Positions 1 to 13,000 of a DNA stretch of 64,000 bases are shown here, piece by piece. This stretch comes from Puffinus mauretanicus (Eukaryota; Chordata; Aves; Procellariiformes; Procellariidae): positions 3,422,001 to 3,486,000 of the forward strand of contig JAJKFH010000948.1 of NCBI GenBank assembly GCA_023333565.1. The letters run 5' to 3'. The position numbers were made by a program, and so were the translations under genes. The first letter of the stretch is position 1, and each line of letters opens with the position of its first letter. The notes beneath the pieces were generated by a model. That model saw nothing but the letters and a program-made list of their open reading frames with translations, was not told where the DNA came from and did not search any database.

Positions 1-3000
1 TTGCTGACCAGATAGGAGTGAAATTATCGTGGCTAGTCCAGCAATTAAAATAATGATGGAGATTTCGCAACAGAAGGTTACACATTATTGTTGCTAGTGT
101 TGTTCTGCAGTTCGAGTATTCTCCTTCTCATCAGGATAAGAGGTATGTTGCTTCAATGAGAGATTATATGAGTTCAAACATATGCTTACTTGTTAAAATA
201 ATGGCTTCTTCTGAAAAGTATACCTCCGTTTCTGAAATCATTTTGTTGTCCTCTTTGCAGGTGTCTACGCCTCAAAGCTACTTGTTTTAATTCTCAGAAA
301 CCACTTGAAGTGACAGCACCTGCTCTTGTCAGGACTCTCATTACCCCGCCTCAGTACTAGACTACAATGAATCTAACTCAATTTGTAACCTGTATAACAC
401 CGGCAAAATCACATTTGTGCAAAGGGCGGGGGACGGGCTGCGTCACAGGCGTGGGGCTGATGGCTCAGTATAGCCTGCAGGCCTTGGCCTTTTCAGGTTC
501 TGCGCTTCAAATTTGACTGGGCCCCGGCTGCGAATACAAAGCAGCTAAAACGCTTGCATCAGTCATGTCATGTATTGCTTTCCTGAAATCAAGAGCTATG
601 TCAGGGAACATGCATGAATCTTTATGATGCCTGCGAGCAATGACTCTCAATCTTTTCGACTGGAAGACCTCCTACAGCTTTTGAAAAAGATGTGGACACA
701 TTTTGCACAGTTTCACCACAAAGCCTTCCATGCGCAATTAACTGAAGTGAGGCAGAACTTTCAATGTACTCTTCTTATTTTTATTTTCTCCTACTCAGTT
801 GTTTGCCAGCTTGCACTCATGAGAATGTCTGTGGCTTGAAGAAAACTGCAACAGTTTACTAAACCACCATTCAGCATTTTACGGAACAGCAATCATTCAC
901 AAACTGTGGGCTAAGAAACGTCGCCCTAGACATCTGTACACGTCTCGAGGATGCTTCTTCCAAATGGGAATCTGTGGTCAGGATCTAAGTGTTAACTTCT
1001 ACTGAAAAGATGGCTCCTCTGTCAGTCTAATTCTGATTTATGGTTTCCCGAGCGAGTCCGGATACACACAGCCTGCTGCTTAATATCCTGCAGATCATCA
1101 TTCAGCAGAGTCATTTCAGCTAGAATCAGAGAGATTTCACGCTGGGCCTTTGTTCAGCAGCAAGGCGATCATGTTCTAGCAGCTTTATACTGGATGAGGT
1201 TGTTGAAGTATGTTGTACTATATATATGCCAGCGGCAACATATCAGTGTGGATTTGTGAAAGACAGCATAAAGCTCACAGGCCACTGACACACATTCAAG
1301 TGAACTAGGCTTGAATGCAGCGGACCCTGCGTCTGCATTTAGCAGTGCTTAACTTAGCGGTCTCCACTTTTGAGCGTCCCGCTCAACATTCGTCCAACGT
1401 AGAGGCCTGTCTCAAGCTGGGAGCACAGGGCCCAACTGAGAAAGGCATTTACGCGTGTGCTTAACCGCCGGTTAGCGTTTATAACTAAAGAAATGGACAT
1501 GACTTCCACACATGCTTTAAAGCTCCCCCTTAACTGGTGGCCAGATGAAGGGCTGCGTATCAGCCCCACTTGGAAATTGCTCCTCGGTAAATCGTGGCAA
1601 CTTTAGCGCCTCGACACCTGACACGGTTAAGTGCTTTGTTTGCAGTCTGCTTCCTTTACCATATGAAAATATCTCTGTTTCAGTTGCTGCAAAAGTATTT
1701 TGAAAGAGACAAATTAACACAAGTCTGAACTTAGAAATAAAAAAAGGAAACAAAAGTAGAGGTCTGGGTACACCAATTGGCAATAGCCTTCATTGAACCA
1801 ACTGATATACACATTAGTAGTGCTAAAAGATACTGATGGTGGCTAGGAAGTCAAAGACCCGTTTTAAAGACAACGCCCCTCCCCAAAAAAGGCTGACTGC
1901 CAAATCCTATGTATGTGAAAAGCAAACCTATAATTACCACATTGCTGTAATGAGAGAACCTGTTTCACATCAAGCAAACGCGTCCCTGATTCTCCACTCA
2001 CCTCTACAAGCAAAGCACTTCTCTCAAGTTCAGTATAATGATCCCTCATTTATTCCTTAAATACAGGCGGAGAATCATGCCTATAAGGCATTGTAATTTG
2101 CTTGTATTTTCTTTTTAATCCCCTACAAAACTTTTTTTTTTGCCAATAAGGGAGACCGCATCAGCTTGGATGCAACCAAGGCCTCTTCGTTAGGAATGAT
2201 CTCTCTGGTGTCACAAGTCTCTTCAGGCAGAATTTCTTCTGTTAAACTGTTTGACGTTGAATCACTCCCCTTAGTGAAGGATCAGCGAATACAGGGAGAC
2301 AAGGAATAAAGTGGCGTAAGGTGTCTCCTTGGCAATGTGCATATCTTTGTCACCAGAACAAAATAAAATAGCACCAAATTACTCAAGAACAAAAGAAATG
2401 GAAAGGCTTTTGAAATCTGCAAGCCAGAAAAGGGAGCACTAATAGAGTGCATGGACTGCTGCTCCGCATGACAGGGAATTAACACACCTTTTGAGTTAAG
2501 AGGCCAACCATAAGGATAATGAGATCTAGTTTAATCTAAGCTGACATGTTTTATGTATACAAATAAATGGAAGACCTGGCACAGGCCATATTAACTCAGG
2601 CTGAGCCTCTACTGTCTTTGAAAGCCTGTTTTGCACAGCTAAGCAAACAGAGGAAGAAAAAACAACATTAAATCACCCTTTGTAAAGGTGTCACTGAATG
2701 CATAAACCAGAATTTGTTTATTTCTTCTTGCTACGCATAGAAAAATTAATAAGGAATGAATACTTATGAGGGGCAAGTTGCATTTTTTTGTTAATGGACA
2801 AGATGAGGAAAAAACACATTGAATTTGTAATTAGTGCACGGAGATGTGATATAGTGCTGTACTTGTAATTGTTTAAAATTAACAGTAAGAAAAACAAGTA
2901 GAATCTTGTATAAGATATTATGAGCTGGTACCATAGAACAGAGAAATAAAACATGCCTTGTGGCACATCTCCACTTCAATAGGTGCAGCCCACAGAAGAA

Positions 3001-4542
3001 AGTTCATTTAGGCAGCCTTATAGGTGCTTTGTTTCTCAGTCATAGTCTTACTCTATTGGAAAGCAATTGATGGGGTTGCTTGGTCATCCCAAGGACTTGC
3101 TAGTTCTAGGCAGGCTAGAAATTAGCAGCATTCTGCACGTATGAAAAACACTTTTCACCCTAGTCATCCTCATACTACTAAAAACAGACGCTAAAGGTTA
3201 ATAACAAGAAGAGTAAAAAGATTACATTTTTAAAAGAGCTTGGTGAAATTTAAGCTGCTTTGTGCTATTTGGCACTTATCCATGACTATAAGCAAGCTTA
3301 ATCTGCTAATTCTTTGAAAACAGTTAATGGAAATTTAAGTGACATTAGCCCTTTTCAAAATGTTACCACATGAAAGACAAGAAAAAATCGTCGTCAGACA
3401 TGACTTTTCTGAAAAAATTGTGACTTATTTTTGACTCTCTTAAGAAATCCCATTTCGAAAGTTCTGGGTTTCTAAAATAGTTTTTCTTTCCTTCTGATTT
3501 TTCTTCAGTGGAGGCCACTAAAAACATATTATTGGTAGCATATTATACCCCTTTACAGGTCTATACAGATCATGGACTATATCAAGTTTTGTAGAGGCAT
3601 GATGCTTGGAAATGAGCAAAAAATCTTGTTGATGATGTACAAAAACACAACAGAGGTTATCTACTCCATGAAAAAACAAATGGTAAAATCTTGCTTTAAC
3701 TTGAAATAGTAAGATGGTGTTCTGAACTGACAGGAGGAGGAGATCTGATGAATAAGCAAGTATTCTTTTCGATCGGGTATTTATCATAGTAGAACCAAAC
3801 TTTAGAATTGTATCCAATCTAACACTGTTCTGTGTCAAAAATTGGGGGACTAGGAGCTTTAGCTCCTGAGATATAAACATTTGCTTTTGCTGGACTGCTG
3901 TGGAAGCGAGAATCTCTGGAAAGGAAAGTGGACAGATAACAAGAAATGATGACACCTTAAAGCTTCCACAGCCCGGTTCCCTATAGCTCACCTTCTAGAG
4001 ATAAGTCACATACTCACAAATACCTCTCTGACAATGTCTGACCTAGCTGATATTTGGGGTATGTTACAGAGGTTGATTTCTTTGCTAAAGTAGTGAGGAG
4101 GAGAAACTATTTTTTCTTGAAAATACTTAAGTTTGAGATACCATCATTTAATGTATTGCCTTTAAACTTGTTTTATGTGTAAGTAAGTTAGGACCTGAAA
4201 AATAGAGGTATACCTTTGTAAAAGAGGCAGTTCAGAATTCAAGTGTTAGGAGATTATAACATTGCAGGACTACATGCAACTACAAAATTCACCTGCATTT
4301 ATTCAACTGTCGAATATAACTTTAAGTCCTTTCAAAACATCATTTTTGCTGAGAAGTGCAACCAGCTGCTCAAATGAGTTGCTTATACTGCAAAGAAAGG
4401 TGTGTGAAGAACACTCATGGAACCTGTCCTAGTATTCTAGCTAGGCTGCCTATCGATCCCTCTGTTAAGAATGAGATCATGATGTCAAAAATAGCTTCTC
4501 AGAAGCAATAAATCCACTGATTAATTAAAATGCAGTACTCAC
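1..4542 (-). other. DDC: DDC intron 6 (partial), no further exon recognised
   Basis: This is the intronic sequence downstream of exon 6, running off the left edge. I looked on the minus strand for the next DDC exon and did not find it. The stretch is AT-rich with scattered short homopolymers. The longest open frame is on the minus strand at 3,518-3,991; it resembles nothing I know and is of a length expected by chance. No CR1 was recognised here. Confidence 0.6.
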
Positions 4543-4686
4543 GAAGAATGGGATAAGACCAGAAGCTTTGTCTTCATCCAAGACTTTCTTAAGGGCTGAA
4601 CCACAAACACTAAAGGTATCATCTGAAGAGACATTTTTAATCTTCACACCGCCAATTAATGCAGCCCTTTCCACTGATGAATGAGC
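4543..4686 (-). CDS. DDC: DDC exon 6 (residues 191-238)
   Basis: This is a 144-bp exon encoding 48 residues, starting [13 protein letters not shown] and ending GLIPFF. It lies between an acceptor ending in GTAG and the donor GTGAGT. His192, the residue known to stack on the PLP ring in this family, is the second residue and is conserved. Length and both boundaries agree with the mammalian exon. The middle of the exon (residues about 206-224) is the variable part of the protein and differs from human at many positions, as expected across birds and mammals. The exon keeps phase 0 at both ends. Confidence 0.96.
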
Positions 4687-4848
4687 CTACAAGGAAATGG
4701 ACAGGTATTAAGACAGATACCTTTCATTGGAATGTAAGAAGTTCATTTGAATTTGGAAACAAAAAATCATTTCTTTCAACTAAAGCAATACTTGAGATCC
4801 TGGGACTGTTGCTGGTACGTAACAGATACGTACCTCTCCCTCTTTCAT

Positions 4849-4850
<2 letters not shown>

Positions 4851-4879
<29 letters not shown>

Positions 4880-4910
4880 CACGTACATACATATATACTT
4901 ACACACACAA
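4851..4910. repeat. AGAC tetranucleotide microsatellite with CA/TA tail
   Basis: About seven AGAC/AGAT units are followed by a degenerate ACGTACATACATATATAC stretch and a short CA run. It lies in DDC intron 5, about 165 bp upstream (in gene direction) of exon 6, and is probably length-polymorphic. Confidence 0.9.
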
Positions 4911-5568
4911 AAATACACTAACAGAAACCCTGAAGTATTCTTGAAACTATTGCCATGGCATCATTCAGACAAGAGTTCAATTAACGTTAGTGAGAGCTTT
5001 AATTAACATGTTCACAATGAGGTAGGACTGATTAAGTGCTTCAGGATTTGGCTCCAAATCAACCAAAAGACATGCAGATAATCAGCTTGCCTGATAAAGA
5101 TTCAGTTGCTCACTAGCGTATTTTTATGGTGTACAGCTTTGCTGAACCCTAAAACAATATACATCACAGTATGGTATAGACTAAGATATTTTCTTACATT
5201 ACCATTTTTTTTTTAGATTACCTACTGAATAAATTGTGGTTCAATCATTCGTTTTGGTAGGCAATTAAGGACAATTCCCAATATGTTATTCTATAAGTCA
5301 TTTTATTTGAATTCCCCTTAAATAATATTTTTTAGAATATAAAGTACATCTCAGTAAATAAAAACAAAGTTATCACTACAAAATTCTTATACAAGTGTGA
5401 AGTACAATGCTATAATAACTCTATTAACAGTAAAAGGTATGTTTAGCCACAAAATACTGTCATTTTAGAGCATGACTAAAACCAAAAAAAGCTATTTTAC
5501 CTTCCATCTTCTCCAATTTCATTAATCGTCATTAATTTGAAAGAGAAAAATTCCTCACCTTTTCATAT

Positions 5569-7420
5569 TGCAGAGAGGAAATTAGAAAGGCAAAAGCCCA
5601 GCTAGAACTCAACCTGGCCACTGTCGTAAGAGACAACAAAAAATGTTTTTACAAGTAATGACAAAAAGAAAGCCAAGGAGAATCTCCATCCTTTATTGGA
5701 TGAGGGGGGGAGCGTTGCCACCAAGGACAAGGATAAGGCTGAGGTACTTAACGCCTTCTTTGCCTCAGTCTTTAATAGTCAGAGCAGTTATCCTCAGGGT
5801 ACTCAGCCCCCTGAGCTGGAAGACAGGGACGGCGAGCAGGATAAACCCCCCATAATCCAAGAGGAAGAAGTTAACGACCTGCTATGCCACCTGGACGCTC
5901 ACAAGTCTATGGGGCCAGATGGGATCCACCCGAGGGTACTGAGAGAGCTGGCGGAGGAGCTTGCCAAGCCACTCTCCATCATTTACCAGCAGTCCTGGTT
6001 AACTGGGGAGGTCCCGGACGACTGGAGGCTTGCCAATGTGACGCCCATCTACAAGAAGGGCCGGAAGGAGGATCCGGGGAACTACAGGCCGGTCAGCCTC
6101 ACCTCAGTGCCGGGGAAGATTATGGAGCAGTTCATCTTGAGGGTGCTCACAAGCCATGTGCTGGACAACCAGGGGATCAGGCCCAGCCAGCATGGGTTCA
6201 TGGAAGGCAAGTCCTGCTTGACCAACCTGATCTCCTTCTATGACCAGGTGACCCACCTCGTGGATGAGGGAAAGGCTGTGGATGTGGTCTACCTGGACTT
6301 CAGTAAAGCCTTTGACACTGTCTCCCACGGCATTGTCCTAGAGAAGCTGGCGGCTCACGGCCTAGACAGGTACACTCTTCGCTGGGTAAAAAACTGGCTG
6401 GACGGCCGGGCCCAGAGAGTTGTGGTGAACGGAGTTAAATCCAGTTGGCGGCCGGTGACGAGCGGTGTTCCCCAGGGCTCAGTTTTGGGGCCGGTCCTGT
6501 TCAATCTTTATCAACGATCTGGACGAGGGGATCGAGTGCTCCCTCAGTAAGTTTGCAGACGACACCAAGCTGGGCGGGAGTGTTGATCTGCTGGAGGGTA
6601 GGAAGGCTCTGCAGAGGGACCTGGACAGGCTGGATCGATGGGCTGAGGCCAACTGTATGAGGTTCAACAAGGCCAAGTGCCGGGTCCTGCACTTCGGCCA
6701 CAACAACCCCAGGCAACGCTACAGGCTTGGGGAAGAGTGGCTGGAAAGCTGCCCAGAGGAAAAGGACCTGGGGGTGCTGGTTGACAGCCGGCTGAACATG
6801 AGCCGGCAGTGTGCCCAGGTGGCCAAGAAGGCCAACGGCATCCTGGCCTGTATCAGAAATAGTGTGGCCAGCAGGAGCAGGGAGGTGATCGTGCCCCTGT
6901 ACTCGGCACTGGTGAGGCCGCACCTCGAATACTGTGTTCACTTTTGGGCCCCTCCCTACAAGAAGGACATGGAGGTGCTGGAGCGTGTCCAGAGAAGGGC
7001 AACGAAGCTGGTGAAGGGCCTGGAGCACAAGTCTTATGAGGAGCGGCTGAGGGAACTGGGGTTGTTTAGCCTGGAGAAGAGGAGGCTGAGGGGAGACGCT
7101 CTACCTGAAAGGAGGTTGTAGCGAGGTGGGTGTTGGTCTCTTCTGCCAAGTAACTAGCGATAGGACGAGAGGAAATGGCCTCAAGTTGTGCCAGGGGAGG
7201 TTTAGATTGGACATGAGGAAAAATTTCTTTACTGAAAGAGTGGTCAGGCCTTGGAACAGGCTGCCCAGGGAAGTGGTTGAGTCACCATCCCTGGAAGTAT
7301 TTAAGAGACGTGTAGATGAGGCGCTTAGGGACATGGTGGTGTTGAGTTGATGGTTGGACTCGATGATCTTAGAGGCCTTTTCCAACCTTAATGATTCTAT
7401 GATTCTGTGATTTTATGATA
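5569..7420 (+). mobile_element. CR1 LINE copy A, 5'-truncated, young subfamily
   Basis: This non-LTR retrotransposon fragment is about 1.85 kb long and is inserted antisense to DDC. It starts inside the ORF2 linker between endonuclease and reverse transcriptase and runs to the CR1 3' end, with the ATGATTCTATGATTCTGTGA-type tail. It aligns base by base with the 3' part of copy B (36,417-38,293), with only scattered differences by eye. The strong 5' truncation is typical of CR1. I see no clear target-site duplication, which is also usual for CR1. Confidence 0.95.
5696..7121 (+). pseudogene. CR1 ORF2 reverse transcriptase, truncated and frameshifted (copy A)
   Basis: The fragment lacks the endonuclease. 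The reverse transcriptase begins with the [10 protein letters not shown] stretch. It retains [13 protein letters not shown], the KAFDTVSH motif, the [14 protein letters not shown] motif and the catalytic FADDTKL box. The reading frame is broken near 6,505, where two bases are missing relative to copy B, so the protein runs in two frames (5,696-6,550 and 6,465-7,121). A deletion of about 18 bases near 7,097 removes part of the C-terminal HLYNYLKG-type segment present in copy B. It cannot encode an active enzyme. Confidence 0.93.
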
Positions 7421-9962
7421 TCATGACTATTCTCATTGATAATCTCCATCCTACCCTTGTTGGTTCTTGCTAGTGCCTACAAGAGCACTTACTAATGCTA
7501 TTCTAATTTAGCATAAAATCACGGAAAAGATTAAGCCAAAACATAGGTTGAGCAAGACCAGATGAAGATAAAGTTTCTGCCTTTCAACTTCACATATTCC
7601 TGGAATGGCGCGTTTTAAAGGCAGATTGACTATTAACGTGTATCGCAGCGGTGCCTCTTGTTAAAGTACTTTGGCAAACTAACTAGGCACCAGCTTGAGA
7701 AAATATGGAAGTCTAGACTTGAAATATAACTAACTGCTTTTGAAGTGAAAAACAGTGTGTGTACCATAGCAATACCATACCTCATTCAAGCGTACAATGG
7801 AAAGAGGTATTTTATAACTGATTTATATAAGAACTGTAAATTCTTGCAAACTATAATAACACACTGAGGTTGTTAGCCAGTCAGAACGTCAGAATTCCTT
7901 CCTCAAGTCTCCAAAATTGTAGTAAGGCTCTCCGATAACCACAGCCATTCACAATCTTAATGTTAAAACTGCCAAGATACTTTTGCATTGTAACAAATCT
8001 TTAGTGACCTGCTGCTCCATGGAATTCCTAGTCCTCAGCAAAGAACTTGGGAATCTCCCACCATCCTTGAGGAGAGCAAGGAACCAAACAGAAATCAGTT
8101 AAATGAGTGGGCAGCTGCTTAAGGTAACCGAATAAACACAGCAAAAAAGGTTGATGAAGGACAAGGCCTGAGAAAACTTGAGAATATCAAAAAACTACCC
8201 TGACTTCTGTCCTGGTCCCAAACAGTCAGTGTCTACTATCAGGGGTAGCTGGATGCTCCTCTCAGCTCCGAGGTCTCACATTCAGTGTCCCTCGCAAGAG
8301 GAGCCTCAGCCAGGATAGCCCAGGCACTAAAACAGACAGGGATCCTCTTCTGTTGTCTCCAAACCCCCAAGTGGTTATTGGGGAAAGCTTTGTGCCAGTC
8401 CTGCTCTGTACTCATTAACACAAAGCAAAATTATTTCAGTGGGATAAAGATTTTCCCAAAATGCCAAGAAGCCAAAATGATCTCCCAAGATACATGAGAT
8501 CCGAGTTCAGCTTTCTGCTCTGGGCCTCCTTACCAGCCAACTTCTTCGCTCCCTCCTAATGCATTCTTGCAGTGTTATGCTCTGTCAGTGCATGGTTTTC
8601 TCTCCCACAGAATGGCTTAGGCTTACTTTCTTTTGTGGATTATCGCCTATGAGTCACACAGGTCTGTTCTTAATGCAGAAGGACCGGTGAGCTCTGCAAC
8701 AATCTGCTTTGAAAGGTCAGCAATATCTTAAGGCAAATCCTTCTGTAAACATAAGATCCTCTGACCTTCAGTAGGCAGGAAGGCCTGTCAGTCCTCATTT
8801 CAGGTCAGCCACTTACCTGGGACAAAAAATGAAAACAAGTAAAAGGCTTTGTGCATCACTGGGTCAGAGTTTGAGCTCTGGGACTGGCGGTCTGCACAAC
8901 ACAGACCTTAGGGTCCCAGACAAAAAACGGACAAATATCCTTTGTGCCTTTTGAAAACAGTTATCTTTCCTCATATTTTCTTGTCCTGACTCTTTGCACC
9001 CTACAAGTGTAGTCCCTCTTCCCACCAGCAAAGAGCAAGTGTACTTTAACTTGTTCTCCAGTGCTTTTTAACATACGCTTAGTGGTAAATCAAGGTAAGC
9101 CTGAAACCGGGCCATTTTATTCTGCATAATCAGGTATGACTTTAAACTAAACATCAAGTACCAAGGAAGTTTCTTCTCTCATTGACATTTAGATAAGAAA
9201 ATGTCACAGCTATTGAGAGAAGCAACATCGCTTGGCCCTTCAGTCAGATTAGTGTGTCAGAAAGATAAGAGCAGCAGAACTCACAAGGCTAAAATCTGCT
9301 TTCATGAGCAGTAAAAGCCTCTCATGGTCCTGGCCTGCTGAGAATTTAGCCTAACTCAGTCTGCTAAATACCACTCACAGTCGAAATCAAAGATTATGTT
9401 TTCTGTTTTCTTAGAAGATTTCTGAGATGTATTGATACATGGAGATTTTAGGACGTTTTTTTCTTTAAAAAAAATTGGGCTTCTTCACCTACTATGACCA
9501 ATTTGCTTTATATTCATGCACTAGGTTTGTCTATGTGCACGCACCTGCACCCATGCATGCATACAGCGAGAGGATGTATGTGTGTTTGTTTGCACATGTG
9601 TATGTAGGAGGAAAACAATGTGTGCACACGTGGCCACACAAGCCTAGATGTAACAAAAGATGGTCTAGACTGACTCAGCACAACTGAAATTAACACCTTA
9701 CTCAAGCATCTTTATTCACTTCAAATGAGCTCTTTTTGTAAAGAAGCAATACTTGTGTAACACTGACCTCCAGGTATTTATTCTTTGTATTATGGGAGCA
9801 CACATGAGATTCCAGCCCACTTATGATGTACAATAAGACTTAAACAAGCAAAACCAAATCATCACCAATCCAAAAAGTTTATACTTAATTCACCTGCCTA
9901 TTGAGATGGCTGAAATTGTTAAGTAGAGACCCCATGTTTCCATGTTTTTGAGAGGTACTCAC

Positions 9963-10097
9963 CTGATCAGAAGCATAGGCCACCAGCCTGCCCATGACGT
10001 CTGCTTCTGTTAGCTCAGGCTTTTCTGACTGCACCCGTCTGATAGTTTTTGTTCTTGCAGCAAGCAGGGAAATCAGGGTGGCCTCGCTTGCACTTCC
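9963..10097 (-). CDS. DDC: DDC exon 5 (residues 146-190)
   Basis: This is a 135-bp exon encoding 45 residues, from [17 protein letters not shown] to LVAYASDQ. It has acceptor CCTCAG and donor GTGAGT. The opening GSASEAT carries Ser147, Ala148 and Ser149, which in the solved mammalian enzyme help bind the PLP phosphate. All three are conserved. Length equals the mammalian exon. The central part, [18 protein letters not shown], is the variable surface helix region. Confidence 0.97.
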
Positions 10098-13000
10098 CTG
10101 AGGGACAAATTGAAGGAAGGTTCAAAAGGAAGACATTCCAGAAGAAGAAAAGCAACGTTTTCTTCTGCATGAATCTGCAAAGTTGTTAACAGAAACTGCA
10201 TATGAGAAACTGCGCAATCTCTCGCTTTTTAAGAATATGTGTGACAGCAAGGGAGGAACCTCTATTTGATCTTGGTCTCCTCCTTCCTGATGCCTCTGTC
10301 TGCTCTCTTGAATCTCTATGCTTGTTCAGTTTAGGCAGCAGCCTTGCAATCAATGCTAGAAAGCTGGACTCACAGGCTTAAATGCATGTGAAAAGGCTCT
10401 CGAACCAGGCGCCAATCATTTGTCAACCAGTAACAACAGCAGAGTAACTGTTGATTTCTGCTACTATGGATTTCCGCACATTTAACCTCCATCAGAATCT
10501 GACTGTCAACTCTCCTTTCTATCAAGCAACATGCATAATTATAACGCTTATTTAATATTTAGAGTTACCCTGTGCAAGCCAATTATTGTGGCTAAAAGAG
10601 AAAGAACAACGAAAAAGCAAAAAAGCTATGATTCAATATAGCTAACTGCATTTCAAAGTATTAGCTATGTACATTTTCTTCTTACTGAAGTTAGCTGAGC
10701 TGTTTATATGAGACAAAGCTGCCTTCTACACACAGCAACATCTCAACAGGGGGTGAACTCAATCCAGCTGAAAGTCAACAGCCTCGTGAATGGAGTAAGC
10801 AGGAGAAAGGACAGTCCCTAAACATTTACTAAGTGTATTGCCATGACAAATATACTTTATCTGCCTTTCCAGTGGCGTGGATTTGAGGAATGTAGACCCC
10901 AGGGCCTGCATCAAAGCACAAAGACGAGCTGGAGACAGCTTTGTGCGTTTCTTACAGCTGCTGCTGCTGCGGCATACAGCATTATGGCAACTGGGGGTAA
11001 TATGACAGATACAGAATGGTATAGGAAAACAAATCTCCCTCTGGGGTCAAGTAAGGTAGAACTTCCATGTGGAGGCAAGGGGTGAAGGAAATTCTGTCCA
11101 TTAATTACAGAAAACATAATTTGGCAAGCTCCCCATTTAATCTTATTCCACATCTGTAGCCAGATACTCAGAATACTCATCAGAATATCTGAACACCGAG
11201 AAATCACACCTGTCTGTAGTTCTCAAAACTCATGATGCAAGCGTGTGCATACAATTACCTTCATCTTACACATGAAGAACTTTCAAGAGCTGATTCATCT
11301 TACTTTATCTGTCTAAAAAGTTAAATATCTGAGATAAAATAATTGTTTAGGGTCCCTTAGTATTCAGTGGAGAGAATTAAGCATATCCAGAAAGCAGTAA
11401 TCTATTCTGGGCAAATATTCTGGACTGAGATAAATGGTTCCTCTAAAGGTACCTTCTCGTACGTTCAACTTTATCTGACAAAAGGTGAGATGAATCTCAC
11501 ACAGTGTAAGTTTCCTGATGAGAAACTTCTGTCATCATGTCTTTGCTAGCAAACTATTTCTGCCATGCTCAGCACAATATTATCTAAGTAACAGAGCAAA
11601 AAAATACCTGTGCTTCCTGACAGTCCTGTGAGCTAGAACATACTGACTCGGGTCCTGGGTGTCCAGCAGACGTGAGCCCTGTTTTACAGTCAAGAACATC
11701 ATCTATTTTCTGAGAAGCTGGGTTTTTTTCTTTTTTTTTTTTTTTTAACGAGCAGTATATGATCTTCTAAAGAATGCAGTTTTTCAGGTAAGTTGTATGT
11801 CCTTATCATGAAGCTGGGCAACGTAAAGCCTGTGTGCACGATCTAATTCCATCTCACAGTGGGCAAGTCACTGAAAATAACCTTTCTAAATCTGGGTTCT
11901 TCACAGTAAAGTTAGCTCTAGCACCCTTGCATTTAATATGTGGGAAATAATACTAATTATTACTTTTATTAAAATATATATTTAAAGGGATACATTAAAA
12001 TCTTTCAAATATATGTGGAGAAAATGGCTTTTCTTTTTTTCCTTGTTTTTTTTTTTGTAATGATAGGGCCCTGTGAAACTGTTAGTGTCTTTCCAGGACA
12101 TGTAAGGAATATGCATATTAAAGAAATGTGCACAAATATATAAAAGAAAATGGCTGTAGGAAATTCCAAAGGTTAAGGCATTAATTTGAGACCTAGAAAT
12201 TTAAGCCTCCACTATTCTGGAGACTGCCTGGCTGGCCAGGCAAATGACTTAGGCTCAAGAATAGCCCCAGCTTTCTGAGGAGTGCCACAAGATGTCCTGG
12301 CATACTGGCCGTTCATCCAGGCTGATGTGTAGTCAGTGCATACAACAGTTCTTGTATGGATTTCCTTACACAGAAACAAGGATGAACAGGAAAGGGCCTG
12401 TTGCCCAGCTGAATCTTGCCTCCTGATACACAGCTGGGACATAGCCTAAAGACACCTGAATCCAGCAACTTGGAAATGCTTTTGGATGTTTCATGATAGA
12501 CATAGGCTTTTTCACCTTGCCTCAATTTCCGTAAGTTACCTTTTTCATACTGAAGCTTACAGTGTTTGCAGAACCTGGCTTGTAAGGCTTTTCTATTCAT
12601 TTGGCGCCAAAGTCTTGCGCTAAATATTTTTGAGGAAAAAAAAACTTGGTTCTTGAACTACTTGGCTAACTGACAAGAAAGATAAATCAGCAGTGTTCCT
12701 TGCCAGGCCAAAGATAGGCTGAGTCTCATTTTGTTTCACCCTTAAAATACTTTTTCTTTGCAGAGCAAGAAGTAGGTACACTTTTCAGTAGTTTATCTAG
12801 AATGAACAGCAGGATATAAGCTTCAGGAAGAAAGTTGCTTTCTCACTTATTTTGAAAAGCTGGGGGTTTTCTCCTCTTGAATGCTGTATTCTGCATTAAG
12901 TGAAGGATGATGATACCTTTCCTTTTACCGCAAGCAAACAAAGGTTGCCATGGCAAGCAGGCTCAAGAGGCGGAAGAAATATCAGCGAGAGCTGATGTTC

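Larger units (their letters stand above)
4687..9962 (-). other. DDC: DDC intron 5
   Basis: This intron of about 5.3 kb contains an AGAC microsatellite (4,851-4,910), a 5'-truncated CR1 on the opposite strand (5,569-7,420) and an alternating purine-pyrimidine stretch rich in TG and CA near 9,535-9,615. Outside these I see nothing that I can name. Confidence 0.8.

Noticed and set aside
3518..3991. 157-codon open frame, minus strand, in DDC intron 6
   Set aside because: No motif or family resemblance; a few frames of this length are expected by chance in 64 kb read in six frames.
6501..7028. Long minus-strand frame opposite CR1 copy A (and the equivalent at 37,327-37,878)
   Set aside because: Antisense shadow of the GC-rich CR1 reverse transcriptase; it occurs in both copies for that reason.
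12313..12600. Minus-strand frame with CKHC and CPSC pairs suggesting a zinc ribbon
   Set aside because: The spacing fits no known zinc-finger class and the frame lies in DDC intron 4 without exon signals.
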